From Lentinula raphanica (taxonomy: Eukaryota > Basidiomycota > Agaricomycetes > Agaricales > Omphalotaceae): a stretch of DNA of 64,000 nucleotides. A program made the position numbers and the translations under genes. This document shows positions 11,834-22,984 of this stretch, in pieces. Each line of letters starts with the position of its first letter. Position 1 is the first letter of the stretch. The notes beneath the pieces are model-generated. The model searched no databases. It saw only the letters and a program-made list of their open reading frames with translations, and was not told where the DNA came from. The stretch spans positions 620,001 through 684,000 of the forward strand of contig JANVFP010000012.1 of NCBI GenBank assembly GCA_027919835.1. The letters are read 5' to 3'.

Positions 11834-11882
11834 AGCCTGGTAGTAAGGAACCGAGGCACCCTCATGTTCGGAATTTTCAAAG
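11834..11882 (+). repeat. Left terminal inverted repeat
   Basis: About 49 bp, matching the reverse complement of 12306-12354 at roughly 44 positions. Identity is perfect across the central ATGTTCGGAATTTTCA block. Confidence 0.75.
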
Positions 11883-12305
11883 TCCGCTTTCAGATAAGAT
11901 AAGATAGATCTATTTTCAAGTGAGCGATGCTACAGCTTGCTACAGTGATGACCCCTGTGGCATCTTCTGGTGGTCATGAAAGAGCCTGGAGCATGGTGCA
12001 GCTCTTCAGCTACTTTTTCTCGTCAGTTCTCATTCCTGAGAAGACATAGAAGCTCATGAAAAGCAACTGCAAAAGATTTGCAACAGTGTAGAAGCCCTCC
12101 AAGAGGAAAAATGCATGACAGGGTGTTATTTCTTTTCTACTCAAGGAAAGATGATGCAGGATTGAAGCTATCCTCAATCACATAAACTGCTCAAACGACA
12201 AAGGACTCAGGAGTTGATTCTTAACGGACGAAAAATGCCTGCTTTGACATTCCACGTCGGCATCGATGACTCATAGGCTCGGAATCCGTGCGGCAGCACG
12301 TCGGA

Positions 12306-12354
12306 CTCTGAAAATTCCGAACATGGGGGTCCCTGGGTTCCTTACCACCAGGCT
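12306..12354 (-). repeat. Right terminal inverted repeat
   Basis: Partner of the arm at 11834-11882, read on the opposite strand. It is followed immediately by AAC, which also precedes the left arm. Confidence 0.75.
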
Positions 12355-12539
12355 AACTCTCCTCGCAAGAGCGGGAAAGGATTCTGTCTTCCTACTTGCT
12401 TGGGTCCTTCCCTCTGCCTCTACTCTGGGCTGACAGAGGTCCCTATTCACCTCCCTCATCTCCATTGTATTCAACGCGTTTTTCACGGTCAGTTCGACTG
12501 TTCTCCTCCTTTCTTCCGCCATCTGCAGCTTCTTTGTAG

Positions 12540-14408
12540 ATGGCCTCAGACCCTTCGACAAATGCTGGACCCTCTGGCAGTAGTACTGGCCACGGTGCTC
12601 CTTCCAGCCCTGATGCTGAGCCTGCTCAGGCCCTAACTCGTGATGTGCCACCACCAGGTACTCAGATGTTCTCCCCAGAGCACTATTTTCGCTCCATGCT
12701 CGAACAAGACTCATGGAAACCTCACCCTCTCAGTCCCGAGGAAATTCAGGATATTCGCCAACAATGTTCCAAGCTATTCACGGATTCTCTTCGACGGCAC
12801 GCCTATGTAGGGATCCTGAAGGCTCAGCCAGTGACTACCGCAGAACAACGTGAACGACTTGCACTTCTAGTGCACAAATATGAGGTAGACGCTATAAAGA
12901 CATATATATCTTACCATCTTATATTCTGGCGGATATTTCGTTTCCATGATCTACCGATGGAGATCCTTTCTAACATCATCCGCTTTGTCGTTTGGTCTGC
13001 CCCTTCACCTCAGATTGGCATCCGCTGGCGGCTACATCTCACCTGGGTATCGAGATACCTTCGACACGCTGCCATATCAGATCCAACTCTTTGGAACGCG
13101 ATTTGGTTTCGCGACAATCCTCCGTTTGAACGATCATTGGCTTTTGTTGAACGTTCACGCACCTGCCCTCTGGATCTTCGTATCAACGATTCACCGACTC
13201 GCAGACTTACAGACCAAGAAGTCTGCGCGCTACTCAAAGCTCTCACTCCTCATCTCCATCACGTCCGCATGCTGATCATCCTGTTTGAGGACTGGGAACC
13301 TGTCCTTTCTGTGTTGAAGTGGCTGAGCGATTACGGAAGGGAGGGTCTCCGTCCTCTAACGATGGAACGATTCGAAATTCATCGGACTGGGAACCCATAC
13401 CTATGGCCTGGTCTAGCTTGGCGAGGCACAAAATTCGATCCAGTGGACCACTCTGTTTCTCTTTATTCTCTCTTCGGAGGCAGACATGTTTCTGAATTAA
13501 AGTACTTTACCATGAGTGGCGTCTATATCGATTGGGTGAACACGCCTTCGTTGGAAAACCTCATTGCGCTTGATCTTCGTAGAATTCCCCTCGAGCTATG
13601 TCCTTCGCTGCCGCGCTTCCGAGAGATCTTGGCCAGCTCTCCGATGCTCACGAAGCTTTCCCTGGATGGCGCTGGTCCGGCGAGCAACCCAACAGTGAAT
13701 ACCTACCCCGCTATCAATCTTCCTCATCTACATACCCTTGTCCTTGCCAACTTTGTCGCTTCGTTCACCAAAAATATACTCTCCCACTTTACTGCCTCCA
13801 ATGTGAGAGATCTTACCATCATGAACTTCAAAGGGTTCGGTTACGGTCCCTTCTACGAGATCATGATTGGTCGATTCCAGAAAGTTAAGTTGTTGACACT
13901 CCATACCACCACTTGTCCAATCGATATCCTGCCCGTGATGATCAAGTGGCTCGGCTCCATGCCACTTCTCGCATATGCCCGTTTATCTGCTCTCGAGCGT
14001 GACATCCTTCGGGCTTTCCTTTTCGATCCTGACACCATAAAGGTGCATCCTGATTTACCGCCTTCCCTGCGAGCATCGTTCCGTATAGTCGAAGATTTCA
14101 CTTCCACCGACCTAGCAGTGCCTCCAACAGAAGCGCTTGAATCTGTTAGGCCGAAGCCCCATATAGTCAGCCCTCGGCTCAATGTCCTCGAAGTCCAAAT
14201 GATTCCACCAGACGTCTTCGGCGAGTTCGTACTCGCGCGAAAGCTGTGTGGTGTTCCGATTAGGAAGACATATATGTCTCAAACCATGGCCATAAATTTT
14301 GCTCCTCCCGCCTTTGCTGACATGAAAGAGAATATTGATACCCTTATTCCAGTGGTGGGGTTTGGTGCAAAAACCCAAGAAGAGGAGGAATTACTGAATG
14401 AACCCTGA
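12540..14408 (+). CDS. F-box protein A (622 aa, paralogue of the gene at 48302-50164)
   Basis: Probable SCF ubiquitin-ligase adaptor; target unknown. Seen: a Pro/Ser-rich N-terminus, then around residues 135-195 an F-box-like helix set (FHDLPMEILSNIIRFVVWSA ... WVSRYLRHAAISDPTLWNAI). Long leucine-rich-like stretches follow, such as PHLHTLVLANF and MLTKLSLDGAG. This layout is typical of the large basidiomycete F-box family. The coding region is one uninterrupted exon. A probable 5' UTR intron (GTCAGT at 12488 to TAG at 12537-12539) ends exactly at the ATG, and the same arrangement exists in paralogue B. The bases 12470-12494 match B's upstream bases 24 of 25. The conserved upstream intron points to duplication through DNA rather than retroposition. 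Confidence 0.85.
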   Translation: MASDPSTNAGPSGSSTGHGAPSSPDAEPAQALTRDVPPPGTQMFSPEHYFRSMLEQDSWKPHPLSPEEIQDIRQQCSKLFTDSLRRHAYVGILKAQPVTTAEQRERLALLVHKYEVDAIKTYISYHLIFWRIFRFHDLPMEILSNIIRFVVWSAPSPQIGIRWRLHLTWVSRYLRHAAISDPTLWNAIWFRDNPPFERSLAFVERSRTCPLDLRINDSPTRRLTDQEVCALLKALTPHLHHVRMLIILFEDWEPVLSVLKWLSDYGREGLRPLTMERFEIHRTGNPYLWPGLAWRGTKFDPVDHSVSLYSLFGGRHVSELKYFTMSGVYIDWVNTPSLENLIALDLRRIPLELCPSLPRFREILASSPMLTKLSLDGAGPASNPTVNTYPAINLPHLHTLVLANFVASFTKNILSHFTASNVRDLTIMNFKGFGYGPFYEIMIGRFQKVKLLTLHTTTCPIDILPVMIKWLGSMPLLAYARLSALERDILRAFLFDPDTIKVHPDLPPSLRASFRIVEDFTSTDLAVPPTEALESVRPKPHIVSPRLNVLEVQMIPPDVFGEFVLARKLCGVPIRKTYMSQTMAINFAPPAFADMKENIDTLIPVVGFGAKTQEEEELLNEP

Positions 14409-14701
14409 TGTGGTTGGTAATTTACTATGCCTGGTAGAGGATCGAAGTTAGTAACAAGGAGCGTACGTTACTAGACACTCAAATCGTGCTTTCTTGCGCC
14501 TTACCATGTATTTCGTCATATTTCTATCTACCACACTACCCATATGCCATTATGTATAGCATTTTCTTTGTCTCACTCCTTCCGCGGAAGTATATCGAAT
14601 TTGAACTGATTGGATTCCAAAGCGTACAGGTGCATAGATATTATGATTGTGCTTATACCATAGCGTGAAATGAAACGAAAGACATATTCTGCCATCTGCT
14701 T

Positions 14702-17700
14702 TCATTCTAGGAAGTCTATGGCCTTTTTACGCTTCTTCCCTATCCCATTGACCACAGGAGACGGCCTCGGTTCAGAAAGAGGGGTAGGAACATCAACTTC
14801 GGGTCTGAAAGATTTTGACTTAGACGTTTCTGGGTGTATACCATTAACTTTTGCCACACCGTTCATCTTGGGCGTTTTCAAGGGAGTGCAGTCTGCAAAG
14901 GGTTGAAGAGTCAGAAATAAGCAGAAAGACAAGAAGAAAAGGCGACGAACTCTGTAACGAGTGTTTTTGGAAGACAGCTATTAACGATGAGATTTCCTCA
15001 GCCTCAATCCTGACCGTCCGGGGGTGTTGAACGATAGGCTCTGGTTCATCCACTTGCATACCCAAGTCGTCTTCCACAAGTGCGTCCGCCGCAGGCAGCG
15101 GGTCTTGTTTGGCTGGATGTTGCTTTAAGTAAACCGACAAGAGTGGATCAAAGAGGTTTTCTAGAGGAGGTGCAAGATATGCAGGAACATCAAATGCAGA
15201 CTTGTTATCTGCATTTCCTGACATTCGCTCTAGGGTCGCAGCCGAAGTTTCGTTGGAGAGTGCGTAATTGTGCTCGAATATGGATTTTCCAAAGATATCC
15301 TGGAAGAGTGTTCGTCGCTTGGGTAGAGATTGCAATAGAAGTCCTGTCGCAGAACTTCCTTCCTCTTGAAAAGACTTCACCTCATCGCCGACAAGGACGA
15401 ACCTCCAATCATGAGTTATACCGGCAAGGCTAAGAGAGGCGGAAGGTTTTGAAGAGTAACAGACCGCATTGGATAGCGTGAAAGGCAGATAAGTGACCCT
15501 AGAAGGTTGAGACGTTGAAGGGGAAAATGTATAGACTCTTGAACGCTCTGATGAAACCGATGTGAAGATGGCAAAGGTGACATTCTCAGGATGAGGGACT
15601 ACATTGTAAATGGGGTAAGGACTTGCAAAGGACCACCGTACTATAGTCTCGTAAGTGCCAGTTCTAGAAGGCGAAGCCGAAGCACTACTGACCCGATTGT
15701 GAAACGAGATCCCATAGCAACACTTCTCGTTTCCCTTGAACCGCCAAGTATCGTCCTTGCCCGACGAAATATGTTGTACACGCGTGCAAGCATTCTGGTG
15801 AAGTGAATGTGGTGCGGTGAACGTTTGTCAATGCGTCATACAACATGACGTAAGCTCCTAACGACACTGCAAGTAGAGAGCCATCTGGAGACCATGACAC
15901 ATGCGTTGGAATTTCGTTGGGGAAACTGATGCATGAACGGGCGAGCCAGAATCCTGAAAAGAAAAGAAAATTCAGAATCAGGGATTAGGAAATAAGACGA
16001 GATGACCATACCTTCTGCCTCTTTACCTTTTTCTCGATTGTGGCGCAGCCTCCATGTTTTCACTGCACCATCGCCTCCGGCACTGACCAGGTACGATTCC
16101 TCGCCAGCCTGAGCCTGAGGGCTAAAGGACAACGACAAAACTTGGTGAAGGCCGTGTGGCTTGTCTATCCGAGTGTTCAAAACCCAGACTGATGTTTTCC
16201 GATCTCGATACCAGATTTTCATGTATACTTCTCCTTGAAAATCCTCATCCGGTGTACGAGCGTCTATGGAGGCCATCCAATCACCAGATGGAGAGATGAC
16301 AATGCGCTCCACCCGCGATGGTTCAATGGGCTTTTCTTCTCTTCTCGACACTCTATTCGATGGGGAGATCTCAAGTTCTGAGACGACTTTTGAAGAGGAA
16401 AGAGAATACGTCTGGACGGATGACGCATGGGACGAAGGTAGAATGAACGTTGAAGTATTCGGATGCACAGCCAAAGGAACAGATTGCGACAACGCCGAAG
16501 AGTGATTCGACGGAACTACAGAAAGTCTTGAGCGACGGCTCCGTAACTGAATAATGAATAACACCCACAGAGTTTGATACGTGCATAACTTCTGGAGATC
16601 CTGAGTGTCGATGCGCTCACAAACACAAAAGTTGCGTCTGTCAAGCCCAAAAGATACTCTTCCCCGCCCCGCAAAGTTTTTGTGACAGAAATAGTCTGGA
16701 TTGGTGCACCCAAACGAGGGACAAACTCCTTCCTGCCTGAGTGTAACTGCCATATCACAAGCACAGATTCTTCTCCTCCACTGAGCAAATAAGCACCATT
16801 AGAGGTGAATGCAAGTGAAGATACTGCGTGTGCATGCCAATGAAGACTAGTCGTCTGAGTTTTCTTTTCCAGTCCTGCGACTTTGACAGTGGAAGATTCA
16901 TTCAAGCAGTACCAGAGTCTGATGTTCCCCTTCGTATCGCCAGTGGCGAAGAAATCTTCCATAGGATGAAAACTGAGGCAGTTGATTTTATCTGGAGAAA
17001 CGTATTTTGTAAAGCCGGATTTAATATTCGACAAGTTTGAGACATAGGCTTTGTGCCCTGCAGTAGCGACGAGCCAATTGCCACTTGGTGCTACAGCAAG
17101 ACCGGTTGGAAATCGTATCTTGCCGAGAGCTGTAATATCGGGGAGTGCCGAAACATCTGCAACCTTTAGCGATATTCGAAGTACAGATGACGCGTCTTCC
17201 ACTAAGTGATTCATGAGAAAGGACGTGATTTGAAAGTCCTGGGTGAACTTACTTCGTTTTTTGGTCTGCTTGTTCGGGTTCGGGCGAGAAACAGTGATGA
17301 AAATATTATCTTGATGCTTTTCATGTGCGCAAATGTGGTGTATGGGCTGGCCAATTTCGTAAGTCCTGAGGAGTGTGGCGTCCAAAAAATCCCAAATCCT
17401 GATAGCGCCATCCAACGAACCAGTGATAATTTGGAATATGTTCTGAGGATTAAGGACGACCGATGTGATTTCTGAGGGAGAACCTGTAGGAGACGGAGGG
17501 GCGGACAGAGTAGAGACTAGTTGACCTGTGGATGTCGCGAATATCTTCACTGAAGTGCCCACAAGTGCAAAATAATAACTAGCATAAGATGCAATCAAAC
17601 CACCGAAAAGCGAAGACGTATGACTTGGTCTCACCTGCCATCCTGTGTGAATAATGGTGGACTCTTGCTTGGAGCAGAGTCCGTTATTGATACCCAACGC

Positions 17701-17960
17701 AATGGAGGATCGTCTTCATGAATCGAGCGGGTACTGGGAGGTGGATTTCCTATTGTCGATCGTTTCCCACCAACCGTCTCTTTTCCTTTTCCCTTTTCCT
17801 TCAGACCTTTTCTTGATCTTCCTAGCTTTGCAGTGGTAGATGAAGGAGTAGAAGGGAGAGGAATATCTTGCGGCTCGTGAGACGTTGAGGCCGCCATCGC
17901 GGAGGAGAAAAAATTATCGTATAAGCGCTCAACAAATATTTTTGGGTTTCTCGGCGCCAA
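14702..17960 (-). CDS. UTP17: UTP17/NAN1 (WDR75-like), SSU processome WD40 protein
   Basis: Component of the t-UTP/UtpA group of the small-subunit processome, linking rDNA transcription and early 18S pre-rRNA processing in the nucleolus. Seen: a basic, low-complexity N-terminus from ATG 17960, then WD-type repeats. Examples are IITGSLDGAIRIWDFLDATL, CLSFHPMEDFFATGDTKGNI with RLWYCLNE, LAFTSNGAYLLSGGEESVLV with IWQL, LVSAGGDGAVKTWRL and WSPDGSLLAVSLGAYVMLYD. The C-terminal helical part (LFQDIFGKSIFEHNY, APPLENLFDPLLSVYL) and the basic end GKKRKKAIDFLE are WDR75 features. About six introns; the last uses donor GTTCGT (near 14945) and joins SLQ to CTPLKTPKMNG. Stop TGA at 14702. It is convergent with F-box gene A. 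Confidence 0.87.
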
Positions 17961-18178
17961 ACTCTGATATGAGCGCTTGGACTGGACTTGTATCTTAAAT
18001 CATCCAGCGAGGCCTAAGAAGCCAATGGCTCACTAGATCCCAGTTGTATATGCTTTATATGTTTATAAGTAGTACAACAAACTAGAGATACACGTAATAC
18101 ACAGTTTCTCATACATGTAGTACCGGAATATTCATCAGCTGGTGGAAAAATGGTTCTCCTGTAGCACGATTCTAGCTA

Positions 18179-20207
18179 TCATGGCTTGAAACCTACAAGA
18201 ACCCTGATCGATCTACAAGGTGTTTGCTGGTCTTCCAATGAGGCAGTCTGTCTAGACTCGAGCATTGCCTCACGCATTCGTTCTTCCTCAATGAGCTCAG
18301 CTTTCGATAAGGGTTCCCGAGCAGGTTGTGGCCAACCGAGATCGCATAGAGAACACCAAAGAGAAACCCTCGAGTGCATGTCACTGTGAACATGAACGCT
18401 AAGAAGGAAGGCAATGGAAAAAGTCTGTCAAGACACATACCTCCGGTAGCGATCTAACAATCGTTCAAACTTTTTTCGATTCTGGACTTCTTCGAATTCC
18501 TCCTCGTCTTCCCAACCAAAAGGAGCCAATTCTTCTTGGCGGTTGCGGATGCGATCCTTCAGCTCCTCCCAAAGAGCGTCTTGACAACCTAACACGTAGT
18601 TGTAGGCACGATGGAGATGCATGGCTAATGACCGTTCATTGAGTGAATTGAGGCGTTCAATGGAAACTAATGGAAGACGGGGTGTAGTCTTATCTGCAAG
18701 CCCGTTGGCTTCCAGAGCGTAAAGCTCCCTTAAATGAGGTGAAGGAACATCCTCGCAATGGACGTCACTGTCATTCGCGGCAAGTGAAGTGCGTACTTCA
18801 GACTCTTTGAAGCTAAAAGGTGATGAATGGGACCTTTCGCGAGAGCCAAGTGAAGACTCGCTGTTAGACGAGGAAGATTCTTTCGAAAGGGCTGAGGAAA
18901 ATGAGACAGATATGGGACGGGTAGACGGAGAAGTGGAAGACGCGGTGTCGCTGACGGAGGCCCGTTGTTCCAAGTCCAGACTTGATGGGCCGGCATAGGT
19001 CGAGGTCAATCGAGGCGATAGTGGTTGTAAGGGAGGAAGTGGTGGCATGAAAAAACTCAGAACTGGCGCCAAAGTGACTTGTCTGAAGTAGGTTGAAAAG
19101 TAGCTCGGCAATACAGCTGCGACAGAATGTGAGCTAAAGGCTAGAACTGATCAAGAGTTTTTGTGAACGGACCTGATGGCTTCATATTGATAAAACGATG
19201 CTCAAACACGGCTTTGTGCAGCGATTCAAGTAATGCATGATCGTGATCGGGACTTGGAGAAGGACTTTCAAGGGACGAGGATGATATACTACCACGCACG
19301 GAGCCTTCTGGAAGGTGCACAGAAGCAGAACGGCGTGGCTTAACCCGCATGGGTGCCGTGAACCAACGAGGCAGCGACGGAAAAATGATATCATCTTCGA
19401 TGATTTCTACAGACCCACCAGGCCGTAAAACGCGACAAATTTCCTGCAAGTGTATGAGCACAGCTCGTAGTAGTATAATAAATAGGCAGCTTACATCGAA
19501 AAGTACATCCCACTACGAGGAGTTTTTGTGAGCGGGAAGAATGTATGTGATCTGAGAGACGGGTACACACTTTGTTTTCTGGGACTCCCATCGAGATAGA
19601 TTGTATATGTATGTGGTCAAACTCGTCGTCTTGGAAAGGTAACCTCGTCGTTAAGCTGGAGAATGTCAGCTTCACTATAGCAAGGGGACGCCTAGTCAAG
19701 GATGGCTCACAAATTGCCGTATACCCATTGTATTCTTTCCTCTAACAAAGGATCGAGGATCTTGAGTTGTACATTTACGAGGTCGAATCCAACAAATTCA
19801 GTGGTTGACCATTCTTTGGCGGCTTCAATAACCCAAGCACCTGTCTGGTGAGGAGCAACATGAGTGAGGTTCACCGGATGATGAGCACGATCAATTACCC
19901 CACATCCAAGATCAAGGCAGCGTTGAGGGAGCTCTGCTTCGAGAAAATTTACGAAGGAGATAGAGCCTTCCCTTAGGTACTTCACTAATTGCCCATCCAA
20001 ATGTTCCAGCTCTAAGATTTCCGAGTCGTACGATATGGGATATGGTGCCTTTTCGGGCTCAAAGGAATGCAATTTCTGACCGTATCTGTAGTTGAACTGC
20101 GTCTCTTTGAGCCTAGTATGCCTTCTTCCATCAGTACTGGTAGAAATGTTGGTGGAAGAGCGAGGAGGCGAAGACGAAGAAGCAGCTGAACTGACTGGCT
20201 TTTGCAT
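18179..20207 (-). CDS. Class I SAM-dependent methyltransferase with long C-terminal extension
   Basis: Predicted S-adenosylmethionine-dependent methyltransferase; substrate unknown. Seen: from ATG 20207, an N-terminal Ser-rich tract and FNYRYGQKLHSFEPEKAPYP. Motif I is LDLGCG, joined by an intron (GTAATT...CACCAG) to TGAWVIEAAKEW. The acidic loop is FVGFDLVNVQ. Post-I stretches are LPFQDDEFDHIHIQSISMGV and EICRVLRPGGSVEIIEDD. The C-terminal half is Ser/Pro-rich and ends in a helical part (LHRAYNYVLGCQDALWEELK, ERLLDRYRRY). The last exon ends with IRVLVGFKP and TGA at 18179. This pattern occurs in many uncharacterised basidiomycete methyltransferases. About seven introns, some boundaries approximate. 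It shares a 284-bp divergent promoter with the GTPase gene at 20492. Confidence 0.78.
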
Positions 20208-20491
20208 GAACAGTTCGGAGATATAGACTTTGGATAGGAGGATTTATGCAGGGTCGAGGAGAGGCCAAGGTGGGCAGAGATTCGCGAATCCCGAGCAATT
20301 CCAGTGCTTGAATTTAAAGAGAGAGAGGTAGAATGAAACAGACAGTCATAATTAGCTGTAGCTGTAAGTTTAGTGACTTTTGAACTCAATAACAGATTTG
20401 ATCATTCTCATCACTGAGCAGATGTCAAACGACCATGCGCATTACCGCGTCTTTCTCTCAAACCCTTACAACCATCAAACAATAATCACTG
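20208..20491. promoter_or_regulatory. Divergent promoter between methyltransferase and GNL1-like gene
   Basis: The methyltransferase ATG (20207, minus) and the GTPase ATG (20492, plus) are 284 bp apart and point away from each other, so both core promoters must lie here. No clear TATA box was found. Confidence 0.4.
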
Positions 20492-22613
20492 ATGCCTCGC
20501 AAACAACCTACCTCGACGCGCCAAAAGAAGGAAGAACGTCAACTGAAACGAGCTGTAAAACGCGGAGACGTCCCTCCTCCATCCCCCAAACGAAAGAAAA
20601 CACCGAAAAGACATCATGGCGATGCTGCTACATCTGCCTCGGTCGAGTCATCGAAGAAATTGCAGTCTTCTTTTATCAAAACAACTCGCCAGTTCCTTGA
20701 GGACACAAAAGCTTTAGCTTCAACTGTTCCAGTGCCTCGACCGATATCTCCAAACGTCGCAATCCTGCCCAAAAGCTATGAACAAAACTCCGAGTTCCAT
20801 CAGCTGCTTTGTCCGCGAAGACCGAAATGGCGATACGATATGTCCAAGAAGGAGGTGGAATCCAATGAGGAGGGTCTCTTCAAGAAATGGCTACAGGAAA
20901 CAGATAGCGCTTTGGAAAAATGGAGGTTGAGCAGTAGAGGATCCGAGGACCATCAAGATGCTGCAGATCGCGGGCAAGAGCAATCAGACCCCCGCTCCAC
21001 GCCCTCTTTCGAACGGAATCTAGAAGTTTGGAGGCAACTGTGAGTCCATCACGCTTGATGATAGCTTTTGATTTCATGCTATCAATCGCAATGATTCACA
21101 CTGCTTATAGATGGCGTGTAACGGAAATTTCGCAAATAATCCTTGTACTATTGGATTCTAGATGTCCTCTTCTTCACTATCCTCCGTCACTTGCGCATTT
21201 TCTATCAAATCGCAGAGTCATTCTGGTCCTCACTAAGGTAGATATCACTGGGCCTTCCCGGGTTAATGCATGGATAGCATACCTCCGTGAAACCTTCCCT
21301 GGCCTTCGAGTGGTGCAAGTCCAGTCATACACTGTCAAGAAAGAAGGCTTCTATCATCAAGGGCCGACCAACTACGACTCGCGCCTTCCCCAGGTTTCCA
21401 AGGAAGAACTCCTGAATGCCATCAGAGAATTGCACTCCGAGATGCTGCAGCCACCTGAGAAAATCCTGAATGACCCCGACCGGTTGCGGAGCTGGAAACC
21501 CTCTGTCAAACACGATATTGATTGGGGAGCTGCTTTCGGTGACCATGCTCAACGAACACTCGCCGCAGATCCTGACTCAGCTGAGCTGGCATCTGAAGAG
21601 GATCGTTTCCTCACTATCGGTTTGCTTGGTTCACCTAATGTAGGGAAATCATCACTTTTGAATGCACTTTTTGGAGAATCTAAGGTTCGAGCTTCAAAGA
21701 CCCCTGGGAAGGTAAGTATCGTCAACGGCTCTTGATTGTCATGTCCTGTGCCCTAATACTTCACCCTCAGACGAAACATTTTCAAACTCTCTTGTGGACA
21801 TCTGAAATTCGCTTAGTGGATTGTCCTGGACTGGTCATGCCAAATTACGTATCTATGGAATTGCAGGTTCGTGCGGCAGTCATAACCCATTGTATCATGA
21901 GCACTCACTTTTGAACATTTCACATTAGGTTCTTTCGGGAGTGCTACCCATCTCTCGCGTATCTGCAATACCCGCTTGTGCTCACTACGCAGCTCAACTT
22001 CTACCACTGGAGATCATCCTGAATCTGTCACAGCCAAAGTCCGCAGAACCAAACCCAATCGTTGACAAGCGCACTTGGCGTGAGGGGATGAAACGAACAG
22101 AAAATACAACCGTTTCTTGGACTGCCATGGATATCCTTGTAGCGTTTGCGAATAAAAGACAATGGTTTACTGCGAAAGCTGGACGTCCAGATTACTCTCG
22201 AGCAGGAAATGCCAGTGAGCATTCTTCCACATTCGTACATTTGAAGTCTGTATGAACTAACTGCCCCTTCCTGCAGTCCTTCGTGCCCTTGCTGAGGGAA
22301 CGATACCTTGGGGATTTTGGCCCCCGGCACCCCTCTTTCGAAAATCTTATCCGACGAAGACGAGACGTATAGTGGCATATGGATTCCTCTAGACAAGCAA
22401 GACTCCCAAGTCTCTGACGAGGAAGATAGCGAAGTAGAAAGCGAGCCTGCCTCTTCGGAAACCGACTCGATGGAAGATAGCAGCAACGAAACAGGCGGGC
22501 GAGAAATAGGAACAGTGCACGACGAACATCATCTTCACCCGAGCACTAGTACTCGCTTTGCAGTTTTACAACTTCTCAATGATGAAGCGGACGAAACGGA
22601 TGACGACGTGTAA
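20492..22613 (+). CDS. GNL1-like circularly permuted GTPase, with a frame break near the C-terminus
   Basis: YlqF/YawG-type GTPase of the GNL1/HSR1 branch, likely linked to ribosome biogenesis. Seen: the basic start MPRKQPTSTRQKKEERQLKR. The G motifs come in permuted order: G4 LTKVD first, then G1 LLGSPNVGKSSLLNAL, then G3 LVDCPGLV, with introns between. Downstream are AGRPDYSRAGNA and, after an intron, LRALAEGTIPWGFWPP. At the five-C run 22321-22325 the frame fails: the native frame stops at about 22390. The next frame carries GTPLSKILSDEDETYSGIWI, a long acidic tail and RFAVLQLLND, ending at TAA 22611-22613. One missing C would explain this. It may be an assembly error or a real mutation. 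The extent given covers the acidic tail. Confidence 0.82.
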
Positions 22614-22984
22614 CATTCATCCAGTAGATGGAGCATGTGGTTTGTAGCAGGAAAAGTTGATCAAGCTGTTCACATACATGTCATTGACGAAGGGATATAC
22701 TCAATCGTTGACTGTGTATAGGGACCCTCGAACCATATGGCGATTCCTGATTTCGTTTTCAGATGGTTACAAACAGATATGCAGCAGGTATGTGATTCCG
22801 GACCGTCTTTGAGCTACCTTCCCACTAGCGTATGCTCCTGGAATCCGAGGGTCAGTTGCCATCCTATGTACGCCGTCGATGCTCGTGGGGTATAATCTAC
22901 TTTCGCCGACTATTTTGCATCGGGCCGTTGCTCGGAGTATAAGACCAAGCGTATGAGCTCTCAAAGTTGATTGCACGGCCCAAC
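22614..22984. other. Intergenic, promoter of the acetylesterase gene
   Basis: Nothing coding is seen in this 371-bp gap apart from the TATA-like site near its end. Confidence 0.4.
22938..22943 (+). promoter_or_regulatory. TATA-like site of the acetylesterase gene
   Basis: TATAAG lies 42-47 bp before the ATG at 22985, a plausible core promoter position. Confidence 0.35.

Larger units (their letters stand above)
11834..12354. mobile_element. Non-autonomous element with ~49-bp terminal inverted repeats (MITE-like)
   Basis: The left arm (11834-11882) starts AGCCTGGTAGTAAGGAACC and reads through ATGTTCGGAATTTTCA to AGTCCG. The right arm (12306-12354) is its reverse complement with about 5 differences in 49 bases. 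The ~0.5-kb body holds no transposase frame. The three bases AAC directly precede the left arm and directly follow the right arm, a possible 3-bp target duplication. It sits between the RSC9 5' end and F-box gene A, ending about 185 bp before that gene's ATG. Three-base duplications fit PIF/Harbinger-type elements, but AAC on its own is weak evidence. No second copy was noticed in this window. Confidence 0.65.
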
